Source: Phragmites australis (lineage: Eukaryota; Streptophyta; Magnoliopsida; Poales; Poaceae). From it: DNA of 64,000 nt. Positions 1 to 10,630 of the stretch are shown here, piece by piece. The notes beneath the pieces are model-generated. The model did no database searches. It saw only the letters and a list, made by a program, of their open reading frames with translations, and was not told where the DNA came from. The stretch covers positions 23,735,501-23,799,500 of the forward strand of contig NC_084939.1 in the NCBI RefSeq assembly GCF_958298935.1, read 5' to 3'. How positions within the stretch are numbered: position 1 is the first letter of the stretch; each line of letters begins with the position of its first letter. Made by a program: the position numbers and the translations under genes.

Positions 1-483
1 TAAATCGCGGCGCTCGGCCTAGCCAGCAGAAAAGGCCCATATGTTGGTGTCAGCTGAGATTGCTGAGGTTAGCCCAACCCAGAGGTTGCATCCATGACCT
101 CGGCCCAACCCAGGGGTTACGGTACGGCCCAAACGGTCGTCTGGGTTCGGCTCAAGTCACGGGCGGCTGTTCACTGCAAATGGCACGGAGAAAACACGCA
201 AAGACGCAACGTTTTCTCCAACCAAGCTCTGCTCATGGATGTAACGGAACAGATGGGATGCGAATGCCATTGCCACGGTGACCTGACAGAAACCCTGTTG
301 GCTTCTTGCTACTCCTAATCGAGCTTTGGGAAAGGCTCAAAAACCAATTTTCGATGACTCAAATTGTGTCCCTAATAATTGTTGCTCCATCGAGAGAACT
401 TTCTGCCAAAAGGGTCCGAACTGCTGCTAGCTTCGTCTCGCAGTTGCATTGCCAAATCTCCATCTCATCTCATCCTCATCCTC
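1..483. other. Intergenic DNA, no gene recognised
   Basis: Moderately GC-rich leading sequence with only short overlapping open frames in several phases. None resembles a known protein, and I see no repeat structure. Confidence 0.4.
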
Positions 484-1695
484 ACCAAGGTTCAATTTAC
501 CGACCGGAGCTCGATTACCAAGCTCCGATGGTAACCGAAAATGCACGATAATCGTGGTTACTGATCAAAAATTCAAAAAAATTCAGAGAAAATTCATTTG
601 GCAAAATTTGAATTTTGGGAAAAAATTACGATTTTAGCTGTTCGGTAACCGCTCGGTTTTGGTCGGTTACCGAGCGGTTTGGGTCGGTTACCGAGCGATT
701 TTCTCGCATTTTTGAATTGGTCGGTTACCGAGCGGTTTGGGTCGGTAACCGCTCGGTTTTCTCGATTTATCGAGCGGTTTTATCGAATTTCAGTGCAGTT
801 AAAAAAAACCCAAAAAAGGGCTCAACCTTGTAAAATCAATAACTAATTCATCTGAGTTTCAAATCAAGTGAAACAAAATTTGTTGGCTTCCTTGTAACAT
901 GATCTACATGATAAAAGTATTTATGCTCATAAAAAAGTTCAAAATTTTCTGTGAGAAATTGTATTTGTTAAACCAAGTTAAATGCATAGTTTACTCTTTG
1001 CTAGTCCAAAAATCATGAAACTAATTTTGTTAGTCTTCTTACATGATCCTATGTCTTTTAAAAATACATGAACTCATGAATTAGTTATTGTAACATGCAT
1101 GATTGTGTAAATGTGTTGCGACTAGATTAATTCATAACTGACCCATCACACCTCAAAAATTAGTGAAACTACTTTTATTAGCTTATTTATACTATGATTT
1201 ACGTAGAAAAAATAATATTAGACATGAAAAAGTTAATTACAGTGCTGTTTCTTAACATATTCACTTTATGCTTGTGAACATTGTAAAAATCATAGAGAAT
1301 TTAATAAAACTCTAAATAAAGTGAAATCAATTTTAAAGATTCTCTTAAAATACGTTTTATATAAGAAAAATATGTGTTTGCATGTTACACTTTTTCTTAA
1401 CATGAGTTAATAACTGAGCCGCACGTTTCAATTATTTTCATTTTTTTTAAACTTTCTCCCTATAGAATATGATGCAAACGACATTATTTTTGAAAACTTT
1501 TTTCACAGAAGGTCTTATAATTGTGTCTAGTTTTTTTTTAAGATTTGTTTTAATTTTTTTTGAATTTTTGAATTTTTTTGAATTTTTTAAATTCAAATTT
1601 CGGTTACCGTTCGGTTTCTGAAACTGGATCGGATCGAGAAGTTCGGTAACCGCGATTTTACCGATGGTTTTTTTAACCGTGATCCTCACCCGTGA
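484..1695. repeat. Inverted-repeat element rich in GGTTACCG motifs
   Basis: The left arm (about 484-790) and right arm (about 1590-1695) carry the same motifs in opposite orientation: GGTTACCG/CGGTAACC blocks, AAATTTGAATTT and AAAAAATTC tracts. An AT-rich core of about 700 bp separates them. Between 644 and 785 the unit TCGGTTACCGAGCGGTTT occurs about six times in both orientations. This looks like a non-autonomous DNA transposon, perhaps hAT-like because the ends start with CAC. I could not find a matching target duplication, so the boundaries are approximate. Confidence 0.45.
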
Positions 1696-3033
1696 CTGTG
1701 CCGGCCACTGCCCAAGTCAAGAAATGTCTGGTACGATCCTATCTTAAACGAGGGAGGCCTCCGTTCTCCTCCCTTATCTTAAGCCGAGAAGATCTCTGGC
1801 AGTTGCAGCGACCACGACGTGCATGCTGTTCCGGACTCTGGAATCTGGATCGGAGACCAAAGCGCACATGGAAAAATCGATAATTTGTCACCCAAAACTT
1901 TGATCTTTTTTATTATAATGTTACTCAAGTCAATGACATATAGAGCCGTCTGTGTTTATGACTGTGAACCAGGATAACAAATAAGCAAATCTTATTTTTA
2001 ACGGTGACAAATCATTAGTTGACCTGGACGTGTTTGTCTAGCATTGTCCGGGCTCTGTCATGGCGCCCACGCCTTCCTTGTCTTCCACCTGCTTCTCCCT
2101 GGGCTGGATCTCGTCCTCTTCCGACTAGCGCGCCTCCACCGAACGGCCATGTGCAGATTTTTTTACATGCCCTATAATTCATAAGCAACCTATTTTAACT
2201 GGATTCATTAAAAATCTTGTGTAAAATCCAAACTAAAATTCTTCCAAATATGCTATTTTTTAACTTCTAGTAATTTTTAATTCCTCATAAAAATTCTAAA
2301 AAATCTGAGAAAATTCACTAATATTTCTCTAATGTGATATAGTAATTTATAAAATTATCTTCCACCCTAGATTATGAGGTGAAAAAGTAACCTATTTTTA
2401 ATACCTATTTAACCGGGTTTCAACAGTGTTTGGGTGATAAATGTGTGAGAAAATTTGGTAGAGTGACATTTGGACGAGCGTTGTTTGGTAGGATGGCGAA
2501 AAAAGCTATTGCCCCTATGCACCACGGGAACAAGCAGCCAGGGCCCCTGCGCCACCAAACGCGTCCACGGTTGACCGCTACGGCCTCGCCGCCCTCGTGC
2601 TTGGTCGGCAACAGCACCATGGCAAGCATTAAGTCAGGCTATGAGAATGATTGTTGACAACATTTTTAGGACAGGATCGTGTGTAAGTAATAAAATGGAT
2701 CAAAACGAAGCAGAAAATTGTGATGGTATATCTCTTGTTCCATGGTTTGTTCTCTCATTTCATTGCTACTATCACATCAATCATGAGTTCGTGATCACAA
2801 AAAGAAACAGGAAAAGAAATCTGCTCTAACCAGTATGGAATTCTCTCTTGGTGCTATCCTCTGTTTTTGGAGCTAACCCTACCGAAAATATTTACACAAA
2901 TTATAACCCGAATCAAAACTGGAAAAGTTAATTTTGTTCTAAATACACTGAAAAAGGAGCAAGAAAGTAATGGAAAAAAAAGAAAGGCAGAAAGAATCAA
3001 ATGCAAAAGATTTCTTCATCGCCAGAGACGACT
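1696..3033. other. Intergenic DNA, mostly AT-rich, no gene recognised
   Basis: AT-rich sequence with a short GC-rich island around 2040-2150 and another around 2510-2620. Open frames are short and show no familiar domain. The last 300 bases lie directly downstream of the minus-strand gene at 3034-3471 and probably include its 3' untranslated region. Confidence 0.35.
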
Positions 3034-3471
3034 TCACCGCCCGAAGAGCGCCCCGATGAAGCCGAGGCATCCCAAGAAGAGGCGGCGGACCGGGCCGCGC
3101 CTCCGCCGCCTTCTCCTGTCCTCCTCCCGCGCTGACGGCGTCAGCTGGAGGTACGCGTAAGCCGCGTGCTTTACCAGTGGGTGCCGGATCATGTGCACGT
3201 CCCCGCAGCTCCCGGTGCCGGCCTCGCCGGGAGAGCTGGCCTTGGCGGCGGCGTACTCGGGCGAGGACATGATGTCCCGGAGGCTGGTGTAGCCACGGAC
3301 GCCGCCGCCGCCGCTGGGGATCTCGATCTCCGGTGGCGCCCACCGGCCCCGCATCCCGGACACCCGCTTCACCGGGCGCCAGTGCCGGAACTCGAAGTCC
3401 CCGTTGCCGGCGAGCGGCGCGCGAAGCCGGTGTCGCTGCCGCGACGGAGACTCCACCACCGCCGTCACCAT
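3034..3471 (-). CDS. Small Arg/Pro-rich plant protein of unknown function
   Basis: A single uninterrupted 145-codon frame with the high GC and third-position GC expected of an intronless grass gene. Segments that look conserved-protein-like are a central GMRGRWAPPEIEIP stretch (about residues 39-52), YTSLRDIMSSPEYAAAKA (about 61-78) and HMIRHPLVKHAAYAYLQL (about 93-110). A basic run of arginines (about 119-130) follows, then a short hydrophobic C-terminal end, FLGCLGFIGALF. No catalytic motif or clear signal peptide is visible. The hydrophobic tail could be a membrane anchor, but that is inference. The ATG at 3471 was chosen because a TATA-like box lies about 115 bp upstream and no in-frame ATG precedes it nearby. 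I do not recognise a named family. Confidence 0.7.
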   Translation of the reverse strand: MVTAVVESPSRQRHRLRAPLAGNGDFEFRHWRPVKRVSGMRGRWAPPEIEIPSGGGGVRGYTSLRDIMSSPEYAAAKASSPGEAGTGSCGDVHMIRHPLVKHAAYAYLQLTPSAREEDRRRRRRRGPVRRLFLGCLGFIGALFGR

Positions 3472-3584
3472 GACAAGATCAACAAGACGGTGGCTGAATC
3501 GAATGGCAGGTTGAGCTCGCGCGAGGCGGAGGAGCTCCAGTCGGAGAAGAGAAGGCTTCTTCTTGGAGAGAGAAAGAACCTACG

Positions 3585-3592
3585 AATATAAA
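3585..3592 (-). promoter_or_regulatory. TATA-like box of the 3034-3471 gene
   Basis: On the minus strand the sequence reads TTTATATT in a GC-rich setting, about 115 bp upstream of the ATG. This would give a 5' leader of roughly 80-90 bases. Position and composition are seen; function is inferred. Confidence 0.45.
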
Positions 3593-3919
3593 CGCGCAGT
3601 TTACAGAATCGCGAAATATTCGCTGGGCGCGGTATGGGCCCACATGGCAGTGGGACGCAGATGAGAGCATTTTTTAAAGAAAATAAAGAGAGTGAAATCC
3701 GGGGGAAACAGGGTGGGCGATGGGAATGGTTTTTTTTTCCGACGGTACGAGCGGCGATGCTGGTGGTGGGGTGGGACCCACTACCATAATGGGCTCCACG
3801 TCATCTCGTAGTAACAAAGTGTCTGTGAGTTAAAATAAAAATATAAATTAACTAGCATTTTGCTAGTAAGTTGGTAAGAGAGGCAAAAATTTGTAGAACT
3901 ACTGAATTATGTATCTAAT
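3593..3919. other. Upstream DNA of the small gene, no other gene
   Basis: Distal promoter-side sequence followed by AT-rich DNA leading to the CACTA-type end at 3920. No coding sequence is recognised. Confidence 0.35.
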
Positions 3920-4060
3920 CACTATTTGAAAAAAGAGTATAAGTGATGGGTTTTAACTGTCACGAGTGATCCGTCGTACTAAACGTGTCACTGAAGAACA
4001 TTACTATGCGCATCTTGAGATACCCCTCCTTTAATCCGTGCCACAGATCATTTGTGACAT
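3920..4060 (+). mobile_element. CACTA-type 5' terminus (solitary end)
   Basis: The sequence starts CACTATTTGAAAAAAG and continues with short GTGATGGG, TGTCAC and GTGATCCGTC units. That is the pattern of a CACTA terminal repeat followed by subterminal repeats, and resembles the ends of the element at 50875-54206. AAT precedes the end and could be one copy of a 3-bp target duplication. I could not find the partner end ending in TAGTG between here and about 7 kb, so this may be a truncated element. Confidence 0.45.
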
Positions 4061-4461
4061 TTTGATCCTCGACATACTCCATAGTGTAAGTTGTTATTTA
4101 ACAGATTAAAAAGTTTAAACAATGTTCTGTCTTTTGTTTCTTGCTATATGCAGTAAACTAACTTTGCTCCCCTTCCCCACCAGGTAAGATAAGGAAGTTT
4201 TACCTCTGTAGCGTTGTGTACTTTCTTTTCCGATATATTGAGCGCTGCGATGTTCTGAGGATCATCACAAAAGTTAATAACAACCATCAGAGAATTAAGT
4301 TTGAAATTTCATTTTTTTTTTTTTGAAAAAGACATAGGAAATTGCAGATAAATTAAGAAAAGCATCGTGTTGAAAATGCAGAAAATCGTAGTCAAATACA
4401 TTGTAGTTTATTAAAACACAAGTAGAAATAAAACCAGCATCTATATAGCCTCCTCACATCT

Positions 4462-6090
4462 ATTGTTGGAGCAATTCCCTGATCTTCCAACGCATATTTT
4501 GCACGGATCACGATGAGCCTCTCATGCATATAAGTAGGAAGCCTAAATGTTTTAGAGTTCTCAGCCATGCTCTTGAAACACCCTGGTAACAAGCAAATGA
4601 ATGGAAGTCCCAATTCAGCTATAGGTGGAAATAGCACAAAGATGAACACGAACCATCTATATGAACACGAAGTATTAATAAACTGAGAAAACTTGCTCAC
4701 CTGACGAATCCACCAGTATACATGAGTGGAAATCCTAAAGCCCCTTGAGGCATCAAACTTTTCGATCCCACGGAGTAGCCCTATCAGACCACCATGCAAA
4801 ATTAATGGAGGTTACAAGACATGCCATGTTCAAATATTTATTTCGAGTACACTACCCAGCCTAGTGCAACAAAGAGAGAATTGGAATAAGCAGGAACAAC
4901 TCAGATGATCAAATCAACATAGCTTATGTCAATACTGAATAAGGTCTGCCAACTCGACACCGAGGTTGTCATACTTCTGGGCAGTGGATATGACCAAACG
5001 GATGTTGCTCATTGTTAGCATTTCCCTTGTGAGAAACGACTCGTGCATCCTCGCGCGCAACTCCGGAGCTGATGTATGTAGCGATTGCACCTGCCGCTTG
5101 TATGATGGCTCATTCCCCAATTTCTCCTTCAGCCTGAATTCAGAATTGAGGCAGAGATCAACCAAAGAGGGAACTGAAATTCCTCAGCAAACTACAATAT
5201 TACATTCCAGCATAGCAATCTAGATTTAGACAGAACCTGTAAGATATCATCAACTAAAACATAGAATGGCAAGTAATTTCACTGATTCTTTATGGCAAGC
5301 ATATGCACATTCCAATTTTCTAGCTCGTTCATTTTTACTATGTTGATAATGCAGACACTCTGGTTTTGGAGATACCATGTCAATTTTCAAGTGTTGATAT
5401 GGCGTTGCAAGTAAGGGCAGTTTTTTTAATTACTTTGACCTTTGGTGCTAGAGCCAGATGTCGTCCTTGATCTCCTTAGAGAGTTGGACAACCTGCTTGT
5501 GCACGAGGAGCTCCTTGCTAACGGTGCCCCGGAGGTAGATCCGGCTCCGGCACTGCATCAGCTCCGAGCTGATGCTCATGCTCTTCCGCCCAGCTCTCCG
5601 CCGTTGCCCGCTCATCCGCCTTTGCCGTGTCGACACGCCCTACCGCGCCACCACCACCGTGGCCTTGCTAAGGCTCTTCTCATTGTCGTCGCCCTCCTCC
5701 TCCTCGGTGGAGGAGATCTCGTCCTCGAATGGGAGCTCCCACTGCTTCTCGAGCATTGACCACTGTAGCAACACGATGGCATCGAGGGACAACTCGAATT
5801 CGTACTCCAACTCCGGGGTCGGCTTCGCCTCAGCCAGCACCAAGGGAGGAGGAGGTGGTGCGAGGGCGGGCGCAGAGTGGTTCCTGAGCGTGCAGATGGC
5901 ATGCGCGCTGGCGTGGGAGGAGCCGTCGCTGCTGTGGGGCGATAGGAGGGGCGCATGACGATAGTGACCTTCAGTGCAGCAGGGGCAAACTGCAGCACGT
6001 ACGAGGTGGGCGTCATTGGTGGGGCCAAAGGAGGTGGTGAAGAGGCGATTGCCGGCTTTCAGCCTGATCACTGGGGAGGCATGAGGGAGG
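4462..6090 (-). pseudogene. SIG1: Broken plastid RNA polymerase sigma factor SIG1-like gene
   Basis: Homologous to the nuclear gene for a plastid sigma-70 factor that directs the plastid-encoded RNA polymerase to promoters. Exon-like blocks run 6090-5434, 5133-4936, 4793-4701 and 4582-4462. Recognisable pieces are an N-terminal AGNRLFTTSFGPT stretch, RQRRMSG, YLRGTVSKELL, the region-2 core EMLTMSNIRLVIS through GVELADLIQ, then GGLIGLLRGIEKFDASRGF and VYWWIRQ, and finally NSKTFRLPTYMHERL. Introns are retained, so it is not a processed copy. Defects seen: no in-frame ATG at the expected start, TAG stops at 5640-5642 and 5448-5450, an AT in place of the AG acceptor before 4793, a one-base deletion just after 4582 that shifts the frame, and loss of everything after about 4462. 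Regions 3 and 4 (the -35 recognition part) are missing. It cannot make a working factor. Confidence 0.85.
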
Positions 6091-6640
6091 CAGGCCTCCG
6101 GACTCCAGCGGCCCGTCCAGGAGGGAGGCCGACTTGAGCTCTCACAAACGAGGTGGAGGCGCTTGCCAGAGGTGGAAGAATCCCGCCCGCCTCATGCATG
6201 CGCCGCTCGTCCAACCGCCGCTCCTCCGACTCTGCTCGTCCAGCCGCCACTCCTCCTCCTCCACTCGTCTAGCCGCTGGATCTGGTAGCCCCAAGCTCGG
6301 GGGCCACCGGATGTGGCTGCCCAGAGCTCGGAGGACGCCTGGTCTGGTCGTCCCCGATGCGCGTCGTGGGACAGAAGGAGAGAGGGGGCAGAGAGAGTGG
6401 ATGGGTGGATGAAGGTGGATCAATGGAGGAGATGACAGATTGAGGGAGAGAGCCGGGGAATGCAAGCGAGGAATCATGCGGTCGATCGACACTGAGGAGG
6501 ATGCGAGTGGGCGATCGTGCGGGCACGGTCGTCCGATCGGGCGAGCGAACAAGTGGATGGACAAACAGAGGACGCGGATAGAGGAATCAACAGAGGAATA
6601 TTCTTGTGAAAGAACATGCCTTACTGCTTTTTAAAGTATG
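6091..6640. other. GC-rich sequence upstream of the SIG1 pseudogene
   Basis: GC-rich DNA with open frames on both strands. These are by-products of base composition: the frames overlap on opposite strands and contain no recognisable domain. It may be remnant promoter or leader of the SIG1 copy, or captured filler. Confidence 0.35.
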
Positions 6641-6990
6641 AGAGATATTAGATATAGTAGCATCAAATACAAACTTAAGATATGAAGATGTGAATGTGTC
6701 ATAGAAGAGCTGTCGAATGATTACGTTGGGAGCAATACTGTAGTTTGATTTCAGATGGAATCAGAAAAAAAAGATTATTCGCTAATTTCACTCATAATTT
6801 CTTTATTTACTTTCGTTAGTTAAACAAGTTCTATATACGTAGTTGGTAACGAGATACGAGGGTTGGAGGACGATACTGGATGATAAAAGTAGGAAAATTA
6901 TTTAAATTTTAGAGTTTTTTATTATATGAAAGGAGAGTAGAGAAAAAAAAAATATAAGAGTCAACTCGTGTTTTGTATGATAGAGACTAA

Positions 6991-7139
6991 GTTGGTTTGC
7001 TATGTGATGGGTCTGTTGTATTTGCAGAATACATACAGTATTTCTTGTTTTAAGATGTCGCAGTACCCGAATTCTCCGTGAGCAATATTCACAAGCTACA
7101 CATTTTTCTTCAAAAGAAAGCGATAGCCACGTGGAAAAG
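6991..7139. repeat. Diverged direct repeat, copy 1, with G-box
   Basis: Begins GTTGGTTTGCTAT(N2)GATGGGTC and ends with a block holding TTTCTTCAAAAGAAAG followed by AGCCACGTGGAAAAG. The same order is found at 7403-7525. The CACGTG core is identical in both copies. Confidence 0.55.
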
Positions 7140-7402
7140 TAGCTTGTATTTGACAGAGTAAATGGTTTTTGTATAAGTAGGTATAGAGATTTGTTTTTAT
7201 GTTTCATTTTCATTTGGAAGATGTGGAAGTACTGAAGCATTGGGAGCTTTAAGAATCTACAATCAGCAAATACTGAAGCACAAAACGCTTTTTCTCAACA
7301 ATTTATGGAATTCCAAATTCTTTACGGCGTATACTAGAGGATTAATATTCTTGTTGGTGCGCTTAGGTAACTTCCCAGAAATATTTCGATGAAAAGGGTT
7401 AT

Positions 7403-7525
7403 GTTGGTTTGCTATCCGATGGGTCGTACTCGCGAAACCCACATGACATTTCCTGAAAATGTTTGTGGTCCATATTAAAAGGTACACATCTTTCTTCAAA
7501 AGAAAGGGACAGCCACGTGGAAAAG
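7403..7525. repeat. Diverged direct repeat, copy 2, with G-box
   Basis: Second copy of the 6991-7139 repeat, shorter in the middle but with the same start and the same conserved end block TTTCTTCAAAAGAAAG...CCACGTGGAAAAG. It gives no convincing protein. Confidence 0.55.
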
Positions 7526-7720
7526 AAAAGGAAATTGTCAATTTCATTGCATAATTGAGATTCCCACCTCTCTCAGGGGCACTTGAAATTGTGTTGGTAG
7601 ATTCAACTCAGCATTAATTCCTGTTTGGGAACTTGATAAGTTTGTTACTTCATATTGATTGATATACTACCTCTGGTCGTTTAGGATATCGATATAATCT
7701 CTAGCACATGTATTTTAATA

Positions 7721-7973
7721 TTCTCTCTGATTGTAAATGTAGTTTTTTTAGCATCCTCAACTATTCTCTAAATATAAGTTATTCTCGAACTTTTATACAC
7801 TTTTTTCTCTTTTATTCCCTTCTTACCCTTATTTAATAAATGCTACTACTCTTACAAATAAATGAGTTATCTTTTTCAATACAAAATAAATAAAGGACAA
7901 CAAGATCATTTGATCTACTTTTTTAATCCTTGTGCACAAGTCTAAAACGATCTACATTTGCAATCGGAGGGAA
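7721..7973. mobile_element. Stowaway-like MITE
   Basis: A 253-bp AT-rich element flanked by TA on both sides (7719-7720 and 7974-7975). Its ends are inverted copies: TTCTCTCTGATTGTAAATG on the left, CATTTGCAATCGGAGGGAA on the right. TA target, size and CTCCCTC-like end match the Tc1/mariner-related Stowaway group. It has no coding capacity. Confidence 0.8.
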
Positions 7974-9368
7974 TATTATTTTTAATTATTTTTATGAAAT
8001 TTGTTAAACATATAATCATATGAAAATATTTTTTTATGGTAAATCCAATAATACTATTTGCATATGTTGAATCCTAATAATTTTGTGTATATGATTGATT
8101 AAAGTTTTTTAAATTTAATTGTACATATTATAAAATAATATCTATTTGAGAACAAAAATAGTACCGGCTATTATGAGTACTTAAATAAGGCCACTCCATT
8201 TTTGGATGATAAGCCAAACTAATAATTGGCGAGCATGTCAGAATTTGAAATCTTCTAGCATGCACGGTAAGGTATTGATAGTGCTGTGCTTTGTCGGTCA
8301 GCTTAGATAGGCGATATTTTGATTCAAGTTCATCAGAGCACTCTCTCTTCCCAACACATTCTGCAGGAAATTTATATTCCGCTCAGGTAGATAACATGGA
8401 ATGCGCAACCAGAAGATAGGTCATCATGTGTGACCTAGCGGTAGCGCATACACATTTTTTTTTCTTTTTGAGATGGACCCAGCACATATTCTTCCAATTA
8501 CTCCATCCTATTCCAAATGTAAGTTATTTTAGAGTGCACAGAAGTTAAGTAAGTATTAAGTTGATCTTATTGAGGGTGTTTCGCGGATCCAAAATATGTC
8601 GTTCGTATTCGAATTATTGTATTGTATAACTGTGAATATAGATGGATGTGCCAGTATACGGTTGTATATGAGAAAACATGATACAAATGTAATTGAAACA
8701 TGTAACTTTATTTATTCATTATCAAAATCATAAAGTATAGTTTCATAGTTTACAATTTGTTCACACACACGTACAAACGCACGTACAAACGCACAGGCTA
8801 TCTGACTAATGCTCTGGCGATCGTGTCTTCCTGATTCTTGTGGCCTCGCAAGATTGCCAGTTAATTACGTTCGGTTTCCCGAACAACCTCCAATTAAGCT
8901 GTTTCATTGGTCGTCGTCAGGTCATCTCTGAGTCTGCAAGGCTGTAATCACACACATCAAAGCAGATCAAAGTGAGTGTTAGAAAAATAATTAAAAGGAA
9001 AAAACGGGACAAACAGTCTAGCATGAGCTTTATAGACTGTTTATATATCCTGGGTCATTATCAATCACGTAAGCCGTAGAATCTGTAGCCCCTCGTCATC
9101 AGCCTCAGCCTCAGGTACTACAAGAGAGTAAAGGGAGAGGGAGTTTAGATACACATAAGTTTACCAGCTACAACCTATCAGGAGGCCGACAAACAGCGTA
9201 TGTCTCTAGATTCCTATCCACGACCTCTGCACTATCCCGTAAGCAACTTAGCCACGAAGGCAAACACCACCAATGCGAAAGGGTAATAACAATGGCCAAC
9301 CGACTGCTAGGCCTCCACCAAGTCGTCGGCCACGACACAATACCAAACTAATGAATAATGAGTTCATT
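7974..9368. other. Intergenic repeats, no gene recognised
   Basis: Near 8497-8535 is a stretch resembling the 5' half of another Stowaway-type MITE (CTCCATCCTATTCCAAATG) without a partner end. Around 8765-8800 is a short CGTACAAACGCA repeat. The remainder up to the gag remnant shows no recognisable gene. Confidence 0.35.
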
Positions 9369-10560
9369 GATCATCATTGGATGTAGTCTCGTAGCGACTC
9401 GCCTTGTCACTGTCTAACCTGATACAGGTCATCCTCGACCCCTGGTCGGGCGTAGGTTCCCTGGAAGTTGGCGACAAACTGGTCGCACAGGTCGTCCCAG
9501 GAGTGAACCGACCCGTGGGGGAGATTCATCAACCAAGATCGGGCAGAACCGGTCAGGGCAGTAGGGAAGTAGTTGGCCATACATTCCCGTGTCCTCCGGC
9601 GGCTTGCACCATGGTGGTGTAGATCTATAGGAACTCTTCTGGGTTGGTCGAGCTGTCATACTTTTCGGCTAGGACCGGCCAGAATTTGTCCGGCCAGCGC
9701 ACCTCCCGTAGCCTGGCGGACAGGGCATTACACCCCATCCCGTAACGGGGCGCTGCTCGTTGCTGGGTGGCGGCGCGTGTCCTGGGGGAGAGAAGGTGGT
9801 CTCTGGGCCCTAGCGACTGGGTGGAGCCATCCGATGCCTCCCTGCAGTGGGAAGGCGTACGGTAAGGCTGTTTGCCCTTTTCTAGCACCCGTTGGGGCCT
9901 GTTCTCCTCCTCTCTAGTGGCCACCTGGCTTTGGATTACGCCACGAAGGTCACGCTGGCGCAGGGAGTCACGTAGGTCGGAGGGTTGGCCACCCCGACTT
10001 GGTGGTAGTCCACGGGTACTCCCCGTGGTTGGGGGAGCACGGGACCTATTCCGTCGCGGGCCTGGCTGTGACCCATGGCGACTGTGACCCTCACCGAACC
10101 TCACGATAGGCGCGGTGCATGCCAACGTGGTTTGGCGTCGGGCGGTCTCTGCCAGGAGGGAGAGATCATGTAGCGAAGGTGGGCCACCAGGGTTAGGGCG
10201 GCGTGATGGCCTAGGTGAAGATGCCACCGTAGAAAACATCCTGTGCAGGGGCTCCTCGGGACGGTACTGGGAATGTTGGGGCTGTCTTGAAGCTCCTACC
10301 TATCTGGCGCCAGGCTGGTTTCCCTCTGGGTGAAAAGCTGGGGGTTCACCACCGGCGTTTGAGGCGTGGGGCCCTCCAGCGCCCTCTACGGAATGGGCCA
10401 CCATGCAGACCTCGCATTGGGTCTCGGAGCTCCCTAATTCCGGCTCGGTGTCCCATGCCTGGAATACACCTGGTTTGTCTGGATGGTACCCCATGGCGAA
10501 TACGTCATGGCGACCGGGGTCCTCAGAACGGGACTCAGCGGTTGCCGTGGATGCAGCCAT
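9369..10560 (-). pseudogene. Decayed gypsy gag polyprotein
   Basis: Coding starts at an ATG (10560) shortly after the LTR with MAASTATAES. The later part carries gag capsid-type motifs: RWPDKFWPVLAEKYD and STNPEEFL near 9700-9625, then in other frames a stretch matching the SWDDLCDQF region, and DLYQV near 9420-9400. The frame shifts several times and contains stops, so it is non-functional. Gag would form the virus-like particle in the cytoplasm. The gypsy assignment rests on these motifs together with the LTR structure. Confidence 0.7.
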
Positions 10561-10630
10561 GGGTAGCTTGATCAAGTTTTTTCAAACTTGCTGAAACGAC
10601 GAAAACGCACCCCCTACCTGGCATGCCAAA

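Noticed and set aside
5612..6028. Long alternative frame in the SIG1 exon 1 region
   Set aside because: Out-of-frame shadow produced by GC-rich sequence. The SIG1 frame explains the homology.
4462..6090. Sigma-70-like protein as a sign of bacterial DNA
   Set aside because: It has plant-type introns and a SIG1-type N-terminal extension. It is a nuclear plastid-sigma gene copy, not bacterial.
7263..7547. Minus-strand frame containing INPLVYAVKN, similar to the seventh helix motif of animal GPCRs
   Set aside because: It is a short AT-rich frame in a duplicated non-coding repeat, with no other receptor helices. Chance match.
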